Positions 25,467-33,824 are shown, counted from the first letter of the stretch. The stretch is 64,000 nucleotides of DNA from Streptomyces flavochromogenes (GCF_000717595.1 NZ_JNZO01000040.1:6225-70224); one strand, 5' to 3'. Notes: a model not told the origin generated them from the letters alone. Made by a program: numbers and translations.

Positions 25467-26198
25467 ATGATCCCGCCCAAGCCCACCGACGAGCCCGTGC
25501 TTCCCGCCGCTCCCGTTCCCGCGCCCGCCGGCCCCAGGCCGTCCCGCCGCGCCGCCGTGCTGGCGGTCGTCTGGACGGTGCTCGTCGCCGGGGTCTCCTC
25601 CGGAATCACCGTCGCCGTCGTCGGCAACAGTGACGGCGTCACCGCGGCGCCGGTGGTCAGGCCGTCGATATGGCAGGACACACGTACCTATCCCGCCGAT
25701 CCCCCGCAAGGGCCGGAAGCAGAGCCCGTCCCGTCTCCCACGGTCAAGGGCTACGCCATCGGGGAGAAGGCCAAGAGCAGCGGCGCGACCGTCGTCGTCA
25801 AGAAGGTCCGCGAGTCCGCGACAGTGACACTCGACGACTTCGAGACAGACAAGATCCTCAAGGCCGGTGTCGGGGCGAAGTTCGCGATCGTGGAGACGAC
25901 TGTCTACAACGACGGTACCGAGCCCTTTGATCCCGTCTGCGGAGGCGGCATCTCGCAGGGTCTCATCGACGCCGAGGGTCGGACATTCGACCTCATCAGT
26001 GACGCGTATCTGGTCAAGGCCAACCAGAAGGCCGATGCCTGCGGCGAAGCCATGCAACCCGGGTTCAAGCGTGACGCCGTCTTCGTCTACAAGATCCCTG
26101 CCGACGTGCGCCCGGCCGGGTGGACGTTCTCCGGCTCCCGGGGCATGGACGAGGATGATCTGGCCGTGGTGAACCTTGCGGATTCCAGCATGAGTTGA
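25467..26198 (+). CDS. Membrane-anchored DUF4352-like protein
   Basis: 243 residues. A short Pro-rich cytoplasmic part is followed by one membrane span (AAVLAVVWTVLVAGVSSGITVAVV, residues 30-53) and an outside domain. The region from about residue 95 (YAIGEKAKSSGATVVVKKVRESATV..GAKFAIVETTVYNDGTEPFD) has the beta-sandwich pattern of DUF4352 (Telo-bind-like immunoprotective fold) with two cysteines (PVCGGG and ADACGEA) that could form a disulfide. Role unknown. The gene lies in the same direction as its neighbours in the accessory region; the 206-base gap before it (25261-25466) holds nothing I can identify. Confidence 0.78.
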   Translation: MIPPKPTDEPVLPAAPVPAPAGPRPSRRAAVLAVVWTVLVAGVSSGITVAVVGNSDGVTAAPVVRPSIWQDTRTYPADPPQGPEAEPVPSPTVKGYAIGEKAKSSGATVVVKKVRESATVTLDDFETDKILKAGVGAKFAIVETTVYNDGTEPFDPVCGGGISQGLIDAEGRTFDLISDAYLVKANQKADACGEAMQPGFKRDAVFVYKIPADVRPAGWTFSGSRGMDEDDLAVVNLADSSMS

Positions 26199-26302
26199 CG
26201 GCTCATCCGGCCCATGGCCGTCCCGTGGACCGTCTCCCGCCGGACCCACCGCGAACATCCCGCCCCACCTATTCGTCACTACCGACTGCTCGGAGCCGTG
26301 CC

Positions 26303-28504
26303 ATGACGCCGTACGCCGACGAGGAAGACACCCGCAAAGTCCAGACCGCCGTCATCGGGCGGGCAGGATCCGACATGCCTGTCTTCCTGCCCTTCGAGCC
26401 CGACGAGTTCGACACGTTCATGCGGGGCCGTTCCCGCGAGGACTTCTACTGCGGAATTCTCCTGGGTGGTTGCGGCAAGAAGCTGACGGCCAGGCGGTAC
26501 ACGCAGAAGAAGTGCCACTTCGCGCACCGCCCGCCCGTCCACTGCCGACGTACTGCGAACGGCGAGTCCAGCGCCGACCACCTCTACATCGGCAAGGCGA
26601 TCCTGGACTGGCTGGGTCGCCACTGCGGCCACCCGGGAGCGACCGTCGCCTATCCCGACCAGGGCGCCGGTCCCGGCGGGGCCATCGAGATCCGGTTCGG
26701 AGGTGGCTCCCGGCTCATCCGCGTTCAGATGGGCCGGCTTCCGCTCCGTACGTGGGAATCCGACCGCGACCGCCTCGCCCGGAAGCATCCGCGCGGCGCT
26801 CACTGGTCCTACGGCCCCGACAGCGGCCTCGCTCACAACGAGGTCGACGAACACGGCCACGCCATCCGGTTCTCCTGCCGCACGGAGGGCGGCACGCGGA
26901 AGGTGTACGTCGGGACGCAGCTCCCCGGCCACGCGGTGGAGTGGACGACGCTCCCCGAATGCCGCCTGACGGAGGACGGCATCATCACGCCCACTCTCGC
27001 TGCCAGGAGATCGGTGCCTGCACCTGAGGCTCCCGCCCTGGTGGCCTTCCCGCTCCAGGCCGGAGCCGTCGCGTTCACCGGGGCGGTCGAGCTAGCCGCT
27101 CACCAGGCCGACGGCACGCGCCTCTACGAGGCGGACGTCCAGCCCGAAGGCTCGCCCGTCACCCGCGCCCGGATCACCCTGCCTCACCAGGCCCCCGTGC
27201 CGCCGGCCCACTTGATCCACACACTCACCGGCATCGCGCACCTGATCCCACTGGCGGACAGTCACTGGCTCATACGCGCCGAGGCCGCGGTCGCGCTCCC
27301 GCACAGGACGGACCCCCGCTGGCCGGACCTTCGCCCGCCCGCCCCGCCGAGGCTCGTCATGGGCGAAGAGGAAATGGTCGCGCTCTTCCGAGAGAAGCTG
27401 GAGCCGATCCATCGCTCGCGTGGGCTCATCAACTGGGAGACCCTGATACGTCACGCGGACGCCAAGTCCGGTGACTTCACCTCGACCGACCGCGCCCGCA
27501 TCCTGGCTGCGGTCGACTCGCCGCACACCCCCGGAGCGCCGTTGCTCTCCGCCGTCGTGAAGCCGGCACACGCGGCACCGGGTCCCGCGCCCTTCTTCGC
27601 CGACATCCTCGCCCGACTCGGCCTGGGTACCGGTCACACCGACTCCGAGGTGCACCGCATCTGGAAGCAGTCGATTCAGCCTCGGGCCCAGAACCCGGAT
27701 GTGGCGAGTCCGCGCGCGGAGTCCGAACGGCATCTGAACGATGAGGAGTTGGTGAGTGCACTCCGTCAGGGGCTGATGGGTGTGGCCAAGGCCGGCGGTC
27801 GGATCAGATGGGCCACACTCCTGGAACGGCAGGGCATCGACGCGACATCGGTGTCCTTCGACGCTCAAGTCCGCATGCTCGCCGCCGTGGACGAGCCGTT
27901 CAAGCCAGGCGGTGCGATGCTGTCAGCGCTCGTCAAGGCGAAGGGTACGGATGGGCCCGCTCCGTCCTTCGAGAAGGTACTGACCGCGTTGGGTTGGCGA
28001 CCGAGCAGGAGGACGCCCACGGTGGCCGCCGCGTGGCGCATCGGTCGGGACCGCGCGTACGAGTCGGCCGGTCGCTCCCCAGACCGCATCGCCGAGCGGA
28101 GCAAGACCGCGCGGGTGCTGGACGGCATGGGCGTGATCAGCAGAAGGGCCGTGGGACCTGTACGGCAGGCTCTCGTCGATGCCGCACGCCGCCAGGTCTG
28201 CGTAGGCTGGCACACTCTTGCTGCAGCGGCCGGTACGGAGCCGGGAGAACTCTCCCCGGAGGCGCGGAGAGCCATCCTGACGGCTGTCGACAGACAGCCC
28301 CACATCCCCGGAGTGCTCCTCTCGTCCCTGGTCATCGGGCCCGGCCACACTCCCGTCCCCTACTTCGACGACATCCTCCGTGCCCTGGGCCGTCCTTATG
28401 GCCTGCGCCCCATCGAACTGGGCCTGGTACGGAAGACAGAGCAAGCCCGCGCCTTCGCCGCATACGCCCCCACGATGTCCACTGACCCCAAGGAAGGACC
28501 ATGA
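26303..28504 (+). CDS. CoiA-like protein with three C-terminal repeats
   Basis: 733 residues. The N-terminal part resembles the competence protein CoiA: a zinc-ribbon-like YCGILLGGCGKKLTARRYTQ leading to CHFAH (about 49-75) and a nuclease-like GESSADHLYIGKAILDWLG (about 88-106). Then come three repeats of roughly 100 residues at about 357, 482 and 617. Each contains a helix, a G-x-x-x-W-x-T-L element, R-x-x-[IM]-L-x-A-V-D-x-P, P-G-x-x-L-S-x-[LV]-V and a P-x-[FY]-x-x-[IV]-L-x-x-L-G end. I know no function for the repeat. I chose ATG 26303 (MTPYADEED, GGAG upstream); 26195 is possible. A DNA-handling role is inferred only from the CoiA resemblance. Confidence 0.75.
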   Translation: MTPYADEEDTRKVQTAVIGRAGSDMPVFLPFEPDEFDTFMRGRSREDFYCGILLGGCGKKLTARRYTQKKCHFAHRPPVHCRRTANGESSADHLYIGKAILDWLGRHCGHPGATVAYPDQGAGPGGAIEIRFGGGSRLIRVQMGRLPLRTWESDRDRLARKHPRGAHWSYGPDSGLAHNEVDEHGHAIRFSCRTEGGTRKVYVGTQLPGHAVEWTTLPECRLTEDGIITPTLAARRSVPAPEAPALVAFPLQAGAVAFTGAVELAAHQADGTRLYEADVQPEGSPVTRARITLPHQAPVPPAHLIHTLTGIAHLIPLADSHWLIRAEAAVALPHRTDPRWPDLRPPAPPRLVMGEEEMVALFREKLEPIHRSRGLINWETLIRHADAKSGDFTSTDRARILAAVDSPHTPGAPLLSAVVKPAHAAPGPAPFFADILARLGLGTGHTDSEVHRIWKQSIQPRAQNPDVASPRAESERHLNDEELVSALRQGLMGVAKAGGRIRWATLLERQGIDATSVSFDAQVRMLAAVDEPFKPGGAMLSALVKAKGTDGPAPSFEKVLTALGWRPSRRTPTVAAAWRIGRDRAYESAGRSPDRIAERSKTARVLDGMGVISRRAVGPVRQALVDAARRQVCVGWHTLAAAAGTEPGELSPEARRAILTAVDRQPHIPGVLLSSLVIGPGHTPVPYFDDILRALGRPYGLRPIELGLVRKTEQARAFAAYAPTMSTDPKEGP

Positions 28505-28762
28505 GCACCACCCGTCGTCGCCTGGCGATCGGCATGGCGGCCACCTTGGCCGTCGTCACGCTCTCGGGCGCGGCCGGTGCGTACGTTGTCGCGACGGCTC
28601 CTCAGGGGCGCAGGGCCCGGCCGGGTCCGTAGGGGCTGAGGGCCCGCAAGGGGCCCAGGGCGAACAAGGGCCGCAAGGCGGCGACGGCGGGGACAGCCCG
28701 GCAGGGCACCGAGCCCGTTCCTGCCGGAACCATGACAGATCCCCTTCAGACGAGCAGGGAAG
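28501..28762 (+). pseudogene. Frameshifted secreted collagen-like gene
   Basis: ATG 28501 overlaps the previous stop codon (ATGA). It encodes a signal-like MSTTRRRLAIGMAATLAVVT and stops at 28632 after 43 codons. In the neighbouring frame the same DNA reads as Gly-X-Y repeats (GAQGPAGSVGAEGPQGAQGE, then QGPQGGDGGDSPAG). The two frames would join if a run of four G near 28609 had five, so a one-base loss in a G run probably broke the gene. The original product would be a short exported collagen-like protein. Phase variation by slippage or a sequencing error are other explanations. Confidence 0.65.
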
Positions 28763-30433
28763 TCAGCTGCCGGCGTCATTGTCCGACGGCGGCAGCAGGG
28801 CTCCGCCGGTGAGACCGTCACGCGCCAGCGTGGCGGCGCGCTCACCGAGCTCGGTGAGGTCCCGCATGAGCCGCTCGAACTCCACGAGGGAGCGGAAGGC
28901 GGCGCCGTACCGGCGCTGGTCCTCGATCCCCATCCGGGGGATGCGGGCGCCACGTGTGTCGGTACGGAACGTGCCGCTCGCCGTGGTCGACCGCCGATTG
29001 TTGGCGGGGCTTCGGAGGAAGCCGTTGAGGTAGTCGGTGTCGAGCTGGTCGCTGGTCGACACCGCCGCGTCCTCGGACGTTCTGATGAGTCCCGCGCGGG
29101 AGAGTTCGGAGAGGCTCACCACGGCGCCGTCCTGCAGGTGGCCGCCGGAGCCTTCGGAGAGCGTGGGCAAGAGGCCCTGGAGCTGGGCCAGTCGTGCGCC
29201 GATGTCGGCCCGGACGGCCGTGTACTGCGCTGCGTAGTCGGTCAGCCTGGCGGCGATGTGTGTCGCTGGTGTCAGATCGACGGTGTCGTCGAGCAGCTCG
29301 ATACGAGGTACCTCGGTGCTCTGGCCCGGCTGGGGCTCGAAGGACGCGTCGAGCGCGTTGCCGGTGAGGTCGGTCATGCGAACGGACTCGACCGCCTGGT
29401 GAGTGTCCGACGGACGCCTGAGCACCCACAGATGAACCGAAAGGGCGTGGGAGGCGGCCATCCCCGGCGGAAGGGCGACGACGTGGGTGAGAAGGCCGCG
29501 CCGTACGAGTTCGGCCCGGATCCTGCGTCCGGCCTTTCGATAGGCGACGGAGGTGGGCATCACGATGAGGACCTGACCGCCAGGGGCGGTGTGGAAGTAC
29601 GAGTGCTGCAGCCAGGCCAGCTCGCTCTCGGCGCGGGAAGGAATGCCGAACTCCCAGCGTGGGTCGAGGAGAAGGTCCTCCCGCCCCCAGTCGGCGATGC
29701 CCACCGGCGGTTCACAGACCACGAGTTCGGCTCTGAGGTCCCGGTACTGGTCGTCCCGCAGGGAATCGCCGGCCCGGACGGTGGTGTCGGGGAGATCCAT
29801 CAGCCCCGCGCGCAGCCCGGCGAAACGGGCGTTCGCGGGGTCGACGTCCTGGCCGTACAGGGTGTCGGCCCGGCCGCCGACGGCGAACAGAAGCGAACCG
29901 ATTCCGCAGGCGGGATCCAGGACGGTTCTCGCCTCGTCACCCGCGAAGTACGTGATCGCTTGCGTGAGCCGTTGGGAGGTGATGCCGTCGGACCCGGCAC
30001 GCCCGGAAGAGTCGACGTACCGGGCGGTGAGTCCTGCGAGCAGCTCGGCGGGGGAGCGGTCCGCCGTGAGTTCAGCGACGAGGGAGCGGAGAGCGTCGTC
30101 GCCGTTGTGTCTGCCTCGGTCACCCTGGACCAGGGTCTCCGCGACCTCCGTGAGTCCGCGGACCATGTCGTCGCCGTAGACGGTGCGCAGCCTTTCCCAC
30201 AGGCGGACCTCAGTGGACGCTTCCTTGCCCTTGCTCTGGTTCTCGAGCCAGGATCGGACTTCGGGCAGGGAGTACAGAGGGCTGCCGGCGCCACCCGCGA
30301 CCGGGGTCGGAAAGTCCTCGTGACGCCTGCGCCAGTTGGAGACGGCGGCACGTGTCACTCCTGTCAGCCGGGCGATCTCGGCCGCGGTGACAAGGGGCTC
30401 TGTGGTTGCCAGGCGTGCGGTGTCGTCCTCCAT
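28763..30433 (-). CDS. N-6 DNA methylase-like protein with N-terminal HTH
   Basis: 556 residues. An N-terminal MerR/AlpA-like HTH (VTAAEIARLTGVTRAAVSNWRRRHEDFPTP, residues 15-44) is followed by an HsdM/N-6 adenine methylase domain. Motif I is DPACGIGSLL (173-182) with QDVDPA after it; motif IV, normally NPP[FY], reads CEPPVG (240-245). The C-terminal part is helical and may be a specificity or dimer region. No restriction subunit is nearby. Because of the changed motif IV, catalysis is uncertain; it may act as a DNA-binding methylase-fold protein. It faces the three preceding genes. ATG 30433 gives the usual HTH spacing. Confidence 0.85.
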   Translation of the reverse strand: MEDDTARLATTEPLVTAAEIARLTGVTRAAVSNWRRRHEDFPTPVAGGAGSPLYSLPEVRSWLENQSKGKEASTEVRLWERLRTVYGDDMVRGLTEVAETLVQGDRGRHNGDDALRSLVAELTADRSPAELLAGLTARYVDSSGRAGSDGITSQRLTQAITYFAGDEARTVLDPACGIGSLLFAVGGRADTLYGQDVDPANARFAGLRAGLMDLPDTTVRAGDSLRDDQYRDLRAELVVCEPPVGIADWGREDLLLDPRWEFGIPSRAESELAWLQHSYFHTAPGGQVLIVMPTSVAYRKAGRRIRAELVRRGLLTHVVALPPGMAASHALSVHLWVLRRPSDTHQAVESVRMTDLTGNALDASFEPQPGQSTEVPRIELLDDTVDLTPATHIAARLTDYAAQYTAVRADIGARLAQLQGLLPTLSEGSGGHLQDGAVVSLSELSRAGLIRTSEDAAVSTSDQLDTDYLNGFLRSPANNRRSTTASGTFRTDTRGARIPRMGIEDQRRYGAAFRSLVEFERLMRDLTELGERAATLARDGLTGGALLPPSDNDAGS

Positions 30434-30476
30434 GTCTTCAAAGGTACACGGAGGGGTGGAGGATGGCGTCCAGCTC

Positions 30477-30495
30477 ACGTGTTGGCGATGTAAAC
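30477..30495 (+). repeat. Right copy of the 19-bp direct repeat
   Basis: ACGTGTTGGCGATGTAAAC, one base different from 23614-23632. It lies between the start of the methylase-like gene and the stop of gntR, in a 96-base gap. Confidence 0.75.
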
Positions 30496-30529
30496 GAACT
30501 GCATGCGCATGTCGAAACGCGGCCGCATG

Positions 30530-31201
30530 TCAGTCCCGCTCCAGGTCCAGGACCTCGCGCAGGGCCGCCACCGCGTGTGCCCGGTGCCGGTCGAGCCGGC
30601 GGACGGTGGCGTCCTCGTCGCCCTGCCGGAGCGCGGAGATGACATCGCGGTGCTCACGGACGGCCTGCTTCCGGTGCGGGTCCTCGGTGTAGTAGAGCGA
30701 GCGGTAGGCGTCGGTGGAGTCCCACAGGGTCGCGATCAGGCGGACCAGCCGCGGCATCCCCGACGCCTCGATGAGCGTGAAGTGGAAGAGGCGGTTCGCC
30801 GCCGCCATCGCCGGCACGTCGCCCTCGTCGGCCGCCTGCTCCACCTCGCGCTGGACGCGCTCCAGGGTGGCCACGATGCCGTCCGGCATCCGTCGTACCG
30901 CCCTCCGTACGGCCTCCGTCTCCAGGAGCTCACGGATCCGGTAGATCTCCTCCAGATCGGCGAGCGAGAGCTCCGCGACGAAGTAGCCCCGGTGGATGTG
31001 ATGGACGACCAGCCCCTCGGCCTCCAGGGCCTTCAGGGCCTCGCGCAGCGGCACCCGGCTCACCTCGAACCGGGCCGCGAGGGCGTCCTGACGGATCTGC
31101 CCGCCGGGTCTCAGCTCCCCGCTGGTGATGGCGCGCCGCAGTTCCCCGAGAACGAACTGCTGGGCGGTCTGCGGCCGCCGCTTCTGCACCGCGCTGCTCA
31201 T
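30530..31201 (-). CDS. GntR family regulator, FCD subfamily
   Basis: 223 residues. The winged HTH is FVLGELRRAITSGELRPGGQIRQDALAARFEVSRVPLREALKALEAEGLVV; the C-terminal all-helical FCD domain (about 85-220) shows likely metal ligands in ADEGDVPAMAAANRLFHFTLIE (D..H), AVREHRDVISAL and DRHRAHAVAAL. ATG 31201 gives the normal N-terminus. It follows the CoA-transferase gene in the same direction with an 81-base gap, and a VanO-like palindrome lies in the divergent promoter region beyond it. It probably represses the glutarate-type genes in response to their substrate. Its last 26 codons are duplicated at 23327-23404. Confidence 0.92.
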   Translation of the reverse strand: MSSAVQKRRPQTAQQFVLGELRRAITSGELRPGGQIRQDALAARFEVSRVPLREALKALEAEGLVVHHIHRGYFVAELSLADLEEIYRIRELLETEAVRRAVRRMPDGIVATLERVQREVEQAADEGDVPAMAAANRLFHFTLIEASGMPRLVRLIATLWDSTDAYRSLYYTEDPHRKQAVREHRDVISALRQGDEDATVRRLDRHRAHAVAALREVLDLERD

Positions 31202-31282
31202 CGCCTGTGACCTTCCGATCCCTCGTGCTCCCCACCGGACGATCTCTCCACCGGTGCCGACCATCTTCCTACGCGCACGTGG

Positions 31283-32479
31283 TCACGGAGCTCCCGCTGC
31301 CCTGTCCTCCGTCCGTCCCAGCGAGGCCAGCACGCCCTCCGTGTGCGCGCCGAGGCGTGGGGGAGCGGAGCGGTACGCGGGCGGGGTCGCGCCGAGCCGG
31401 ACCGGATGCGCGACCTGGCCGGGACCCGCGGCGGACTCCGGGACGCGCGGGGCGAGCCCCAGCCGGTCGGCGAGGTCGAACGCGGCGGCCAGGTCGTTGA
31501 TCGGCCCGCACGGCACCCCGGCCGCGGTGAGCTCCTCGAACCAGCCGTCGGCGTTACGGGTCCCCAGCGGTCCGGCGAGTGCCGTCACCAGCTCGTCCCG
31601 GTGGGCGACCCGGGCCGAGTTGGTCGCGAAGCGCGGATCCTCGGCGAGCCCGGGCAGTCCCAGCCGCTCGCACAGGACCCGGAACTGACGGTCGTTGCCC
31701 ACTGCCAGGACCAGCGGCCGGTCCCGTGCCTCGAACACCTCGTACGGAGCGATGCTCGGGTGCCGGTTGCCCATCGCGCGCGGCACGACCCCCGCCCCGA
31801 GGTGGGCGGCCGCCTGGTTGGTGAGCGCCGACAGGAGGGAGGAGAGCAGAGACACCTCGACCCGCTGGCCCTCGCCGGTGCGCTCGCGGTGGCGGAGGGC
31901 GGCGAGGACGCCCATGCCCGCGTGCAGCCCGGTGATGACGTCGACCAGGGCGACCCCGGCCTTCGTCCCCTGTCCGCCCGGTTCGCCCGTCACGCTCATG
32001 AGACCGCCCATGGCCTGGACGAGCAGGTCGTAACCGGGCAGCCGGGCGCCCCCCTCGGTGCCGAATCCGGTCACCGAGCAGTAGACGAGACCGGGGTTGG
32101 TCGTCCGCACGTCCTCGTACCCGAGGCCCAGCTTCTCCATCGTCCCGGGGCGGAAGTTCTCCACGAGGACATCCGCGCGGTCCACGATCGCACGTGCCGT
32201 CGCCAGGCCGTCGGGGTCGGTGAGGTCGAGCGCGACCGAGCGCTTGTTGCGGTTCACCCCGAGGAAGTAAGTGGCCTCGCCGTCGGCGAACGGTGGCCCC
32301 CACGCGCGCGTGTCGTCCCCGGAACCCGGCCGCTCGATCTTGATCACGTCCGCGCCCAGGTCGGCGAGGAGCATCGTCATGTACGGCCCGGCCAGGACCC
32401 GCCCGAAGTCGGCGACGACGATCCCGGACAGGGCGCCGGCCGCCGTCGGCCCCGGTGTGCCCGGCTGGTCTGCGCGCAT
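31283..32479 (-). CDS. CaiB/BaiF family CoA-transferase
   Basis: 398 residues, class III CoA-transferase. Seen: the N-terminal GIVVADFGRVLAGPYMTMLLADLGADVIKIERPGSGDDTRAWGPPF, NRNKRSVALDL, the catalytic-Asp region YDLLVQAMGGLMSVTGEPGGQGTKAGVALVDVITG and a typical C-terminal domain. It moves CoA between carboxylic acids. Divergence from a glutaryl-CoA dehydrogenase-like gene suggests a succinyl-CoA:glutarate type (SUGCT-like) activity that makes glutaryl-CoA; this is context-based inference. ATG 32479 has GAGGGAGAGCGGA upstream; an in-frame GTG at 32494 is possible. Confidence 0.88.
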   Translation of the reverse strand: MRADQPGTPGPTAAGALSGIVVADFGRVLAGPYMTMLLADLGADVIKIERPGSGDDTRAWGPPFADGEATYFLGVNRNKRSVALDLTDPDGLATARAIVDRADVLVENFRPGTMEKLGLGYEDVRTTNPGLVYCSVTGFGTEGGARLPGYDLLVQAMGGLMSVTGEPGGQGTKAGVALVDVITGLHAGMGVLAALRHRERTGEGQRVEVSLLSSLLSALTNQAAAHLGAGVVPRAMGNRHPSIAPYEVFEARDRPLVLAVGNDRQFRVLCERLGLPGLAEDPRFATNSARVAHRDELVTALAGPLGTRNADGWFEELTAAGVPCGPINDLAAAFDLADRLGLAPRVPESAAGPGQVAHPVRLGATPPAYRSAPPRLGAHTEGVLASLGRTEDRAAGAP

Positions 32480-32542
32480 TCCGCTCTCCCTCACTGGCCA
32501 TCGGGTCCCCTCGGACCGTAGGTCCGGGACAGGGGATTTTCA

Positions 32543-32558
32543 ATACTGGATCCAATAT
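32543..32558. promoter_or_regulatory. GntR-type operator between divergent genes
   Basis: ATACTGGATCCAATAT is a 16-base palindrome with one mismatched pair, centred on GGATCC. Its core is close to the VanR (FCD-GntR) operator ATTGGATCCAAT. It lies in the 136-base gap between the CoA-transferase and the acyl-CoA dehydrogenase genes, so the GntR protein at 30530-31201 is the likely ligand. Confidence 0.7.
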
Positions 32559-32615
32559 CCGATCTGGGGCTACGCTTCGCCTCGCCGAGTTGCCACAGCC
32601 GCCAGGAGGCCGTCC

Positions 32616-33824
32616 GTGAAGTCGTCGCAGTCGCCATCGTCGTCGCAGTCCAGCTCCGCCCCCGTCCACCCCTTCGACCTGCTCGCCGTCGACGGACTGC
32701 TGACCGACGAGGAGCGCGAGATCCGGCGGACCGTGCGTGCCGTCGCCGACCGCGAGCTGCGCCCGCACGTCGCCGGCTGGTTCGAGAAGGGTGAGGTCCC
32801 CGCCCGCGAACTCGCCCGCACCCTCGGCGGCATCGGTGTGCTCGGCATGCACCTGGAGGGCTACGGCTGCGCGGGCACCAACGCCGTCGCGTACGGCCTC
32901 GCCTGTCTGGAGTTGGAGGCGGTCGACTCCGGACTGCGCTCGCTCGTCTCCGTGCAGGGCTCGCTCGCCATGTACGCGATCTGGAAGTACGGCTCCGAGG
33001 AGCAGAAGCAGCGGTGGCTGCCGAAGATGGCGGCGGGGGAGTACATCGGCTGCTTCGGCCTCACCGAGCCCGACGCCGGTTCCGACCCGGGCGCCATGCG
33101 GACCAACGCCAAGCGAGACGGCTCCGACTGGATCCTCAACGGCACCAAGATGTGGATCACCAACGGCTCGGTGGCCGATGTCGCCGTCGTCTGGGCCCGT
33201 ACCGAGGACGGCGTACGCGGCTTCCTCGTTCCGGCCGGCACCCCCGGGTTCAGTGCCCCGGAGATCAAGATGAAGCTGTCGCTGCGCGCGAGCGTCACCA
33301 GCGAACTGGTCATGGAGGACGTCCGCCTCCCGGCGGACGCCGTGCTGCCGGACGCCCGGGGCCTGTCGGGCCCGCTCGGCTGCCTCAACGAGGCCCGGTT
33401 CGGCATCGTCTTCGGCGCCCTCGGCGCCGCCCGCGACTGCCTGGAGACGGCCATCTCCTACGCCCGCGAGCGGACCGTCTTCGACCGCTCCCTCGCCTCG
33501 TACCAGCTGACGCAGCAGAAGCTCGCCGACATGTCCGTCGAACTCGGCAAGGGCATGCTGCTCGCCCTCCACCTGGGGCGGCTCAAGGACGCGGGCGCGC
33601 TCACCCCCGAGCAGGTCAGCGTGGGCAAGCTGAACAACGTCCGCGAGGCCATCGCCATCGCCCGCGAGTGCCGCACGATCCTGGGCGCCAACGGCATCAC
33701 CCTGGAGTACCCGGTGCTGCGCCACGCCAACAACCTGGAGTCGGTGCTCACCTACGAGGGCACGAGCGAGGTCCACTCCCTGGTCATCGGCAAGGCGCTC
33801 ACCGGCGAACAGGCGTTCCGCTGA
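32616..33824 (+). CDS. gcdH: Acyl-CoA dehydrogenase, glutaryl-CoA dehydrogenase-like
   Basis: 402 residues, FAD-dependent. The N-terminal HPFDLLAVDGLLTDEEREIRRTVR, CFGLTEPDAGSDPGAMRTNA, NGTKMWITNGSVADVAVVWA and especially the catalytic-base segment LTYEGTSEVHSLVIGKALTG match glutaryl-CoA dehydrogenases, which oxidise and decarboxylate glutaryl-CoA to crotonyl-CoA in lysine and glutarate breakdown. GTG 32616 is preceded by an AGGAGG site; an N-terminal Ser-rich stretch (residues 2-14) is unusual. With the divergent CoA-transferase it forms a short glutarate route. A related short-chain specificity cannot be excluded. Confidence 0.88.
   Translation: MKSSQSPSSSQSSSAPVHPFDLLAVDGLLTDEEREIRRTVRAVADRELRPHVAGWFEKGEVPARELARTLGGIGVLGMHLEGYGCAGTNAVAYGLACLELEAVDSGLRSLVSVQGSLAMYAIWKYGSEEQKQRWLPKMAAGEYIGCFGLTEPDAGSDPGAMRTNAKRDGSDWILNGTKMWITNGSVADVAVVWARTEDGVRGFLVPAGTPGFSAPEIKMKLSLRASVTSELVMEDVRLPADAVLPDARGLSGPLGCLNEARFGIVFGALGAARDCLETAISYARERTVFDRSLASYQLTQQKLADMSVELGKGMLLALHLGRLKDAGALTPEQVSVGKLNNVREAIAIARECRTILGANGITLEYPVLRHANNLESVLTYEGTSEVHSLVIGKALTGEQAFR

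Noticed and set aside
28763..30433. Type I restriction-modification system
   Set aside because: No HsdS or HsdR is nearby and motif IV is altered.
23405..30529. Complete prophage or conjugative element
   Set aside because: No integrase, terminase, capsid, replication or transfer genes were seen; the block is called an island only on the flanking repeats.
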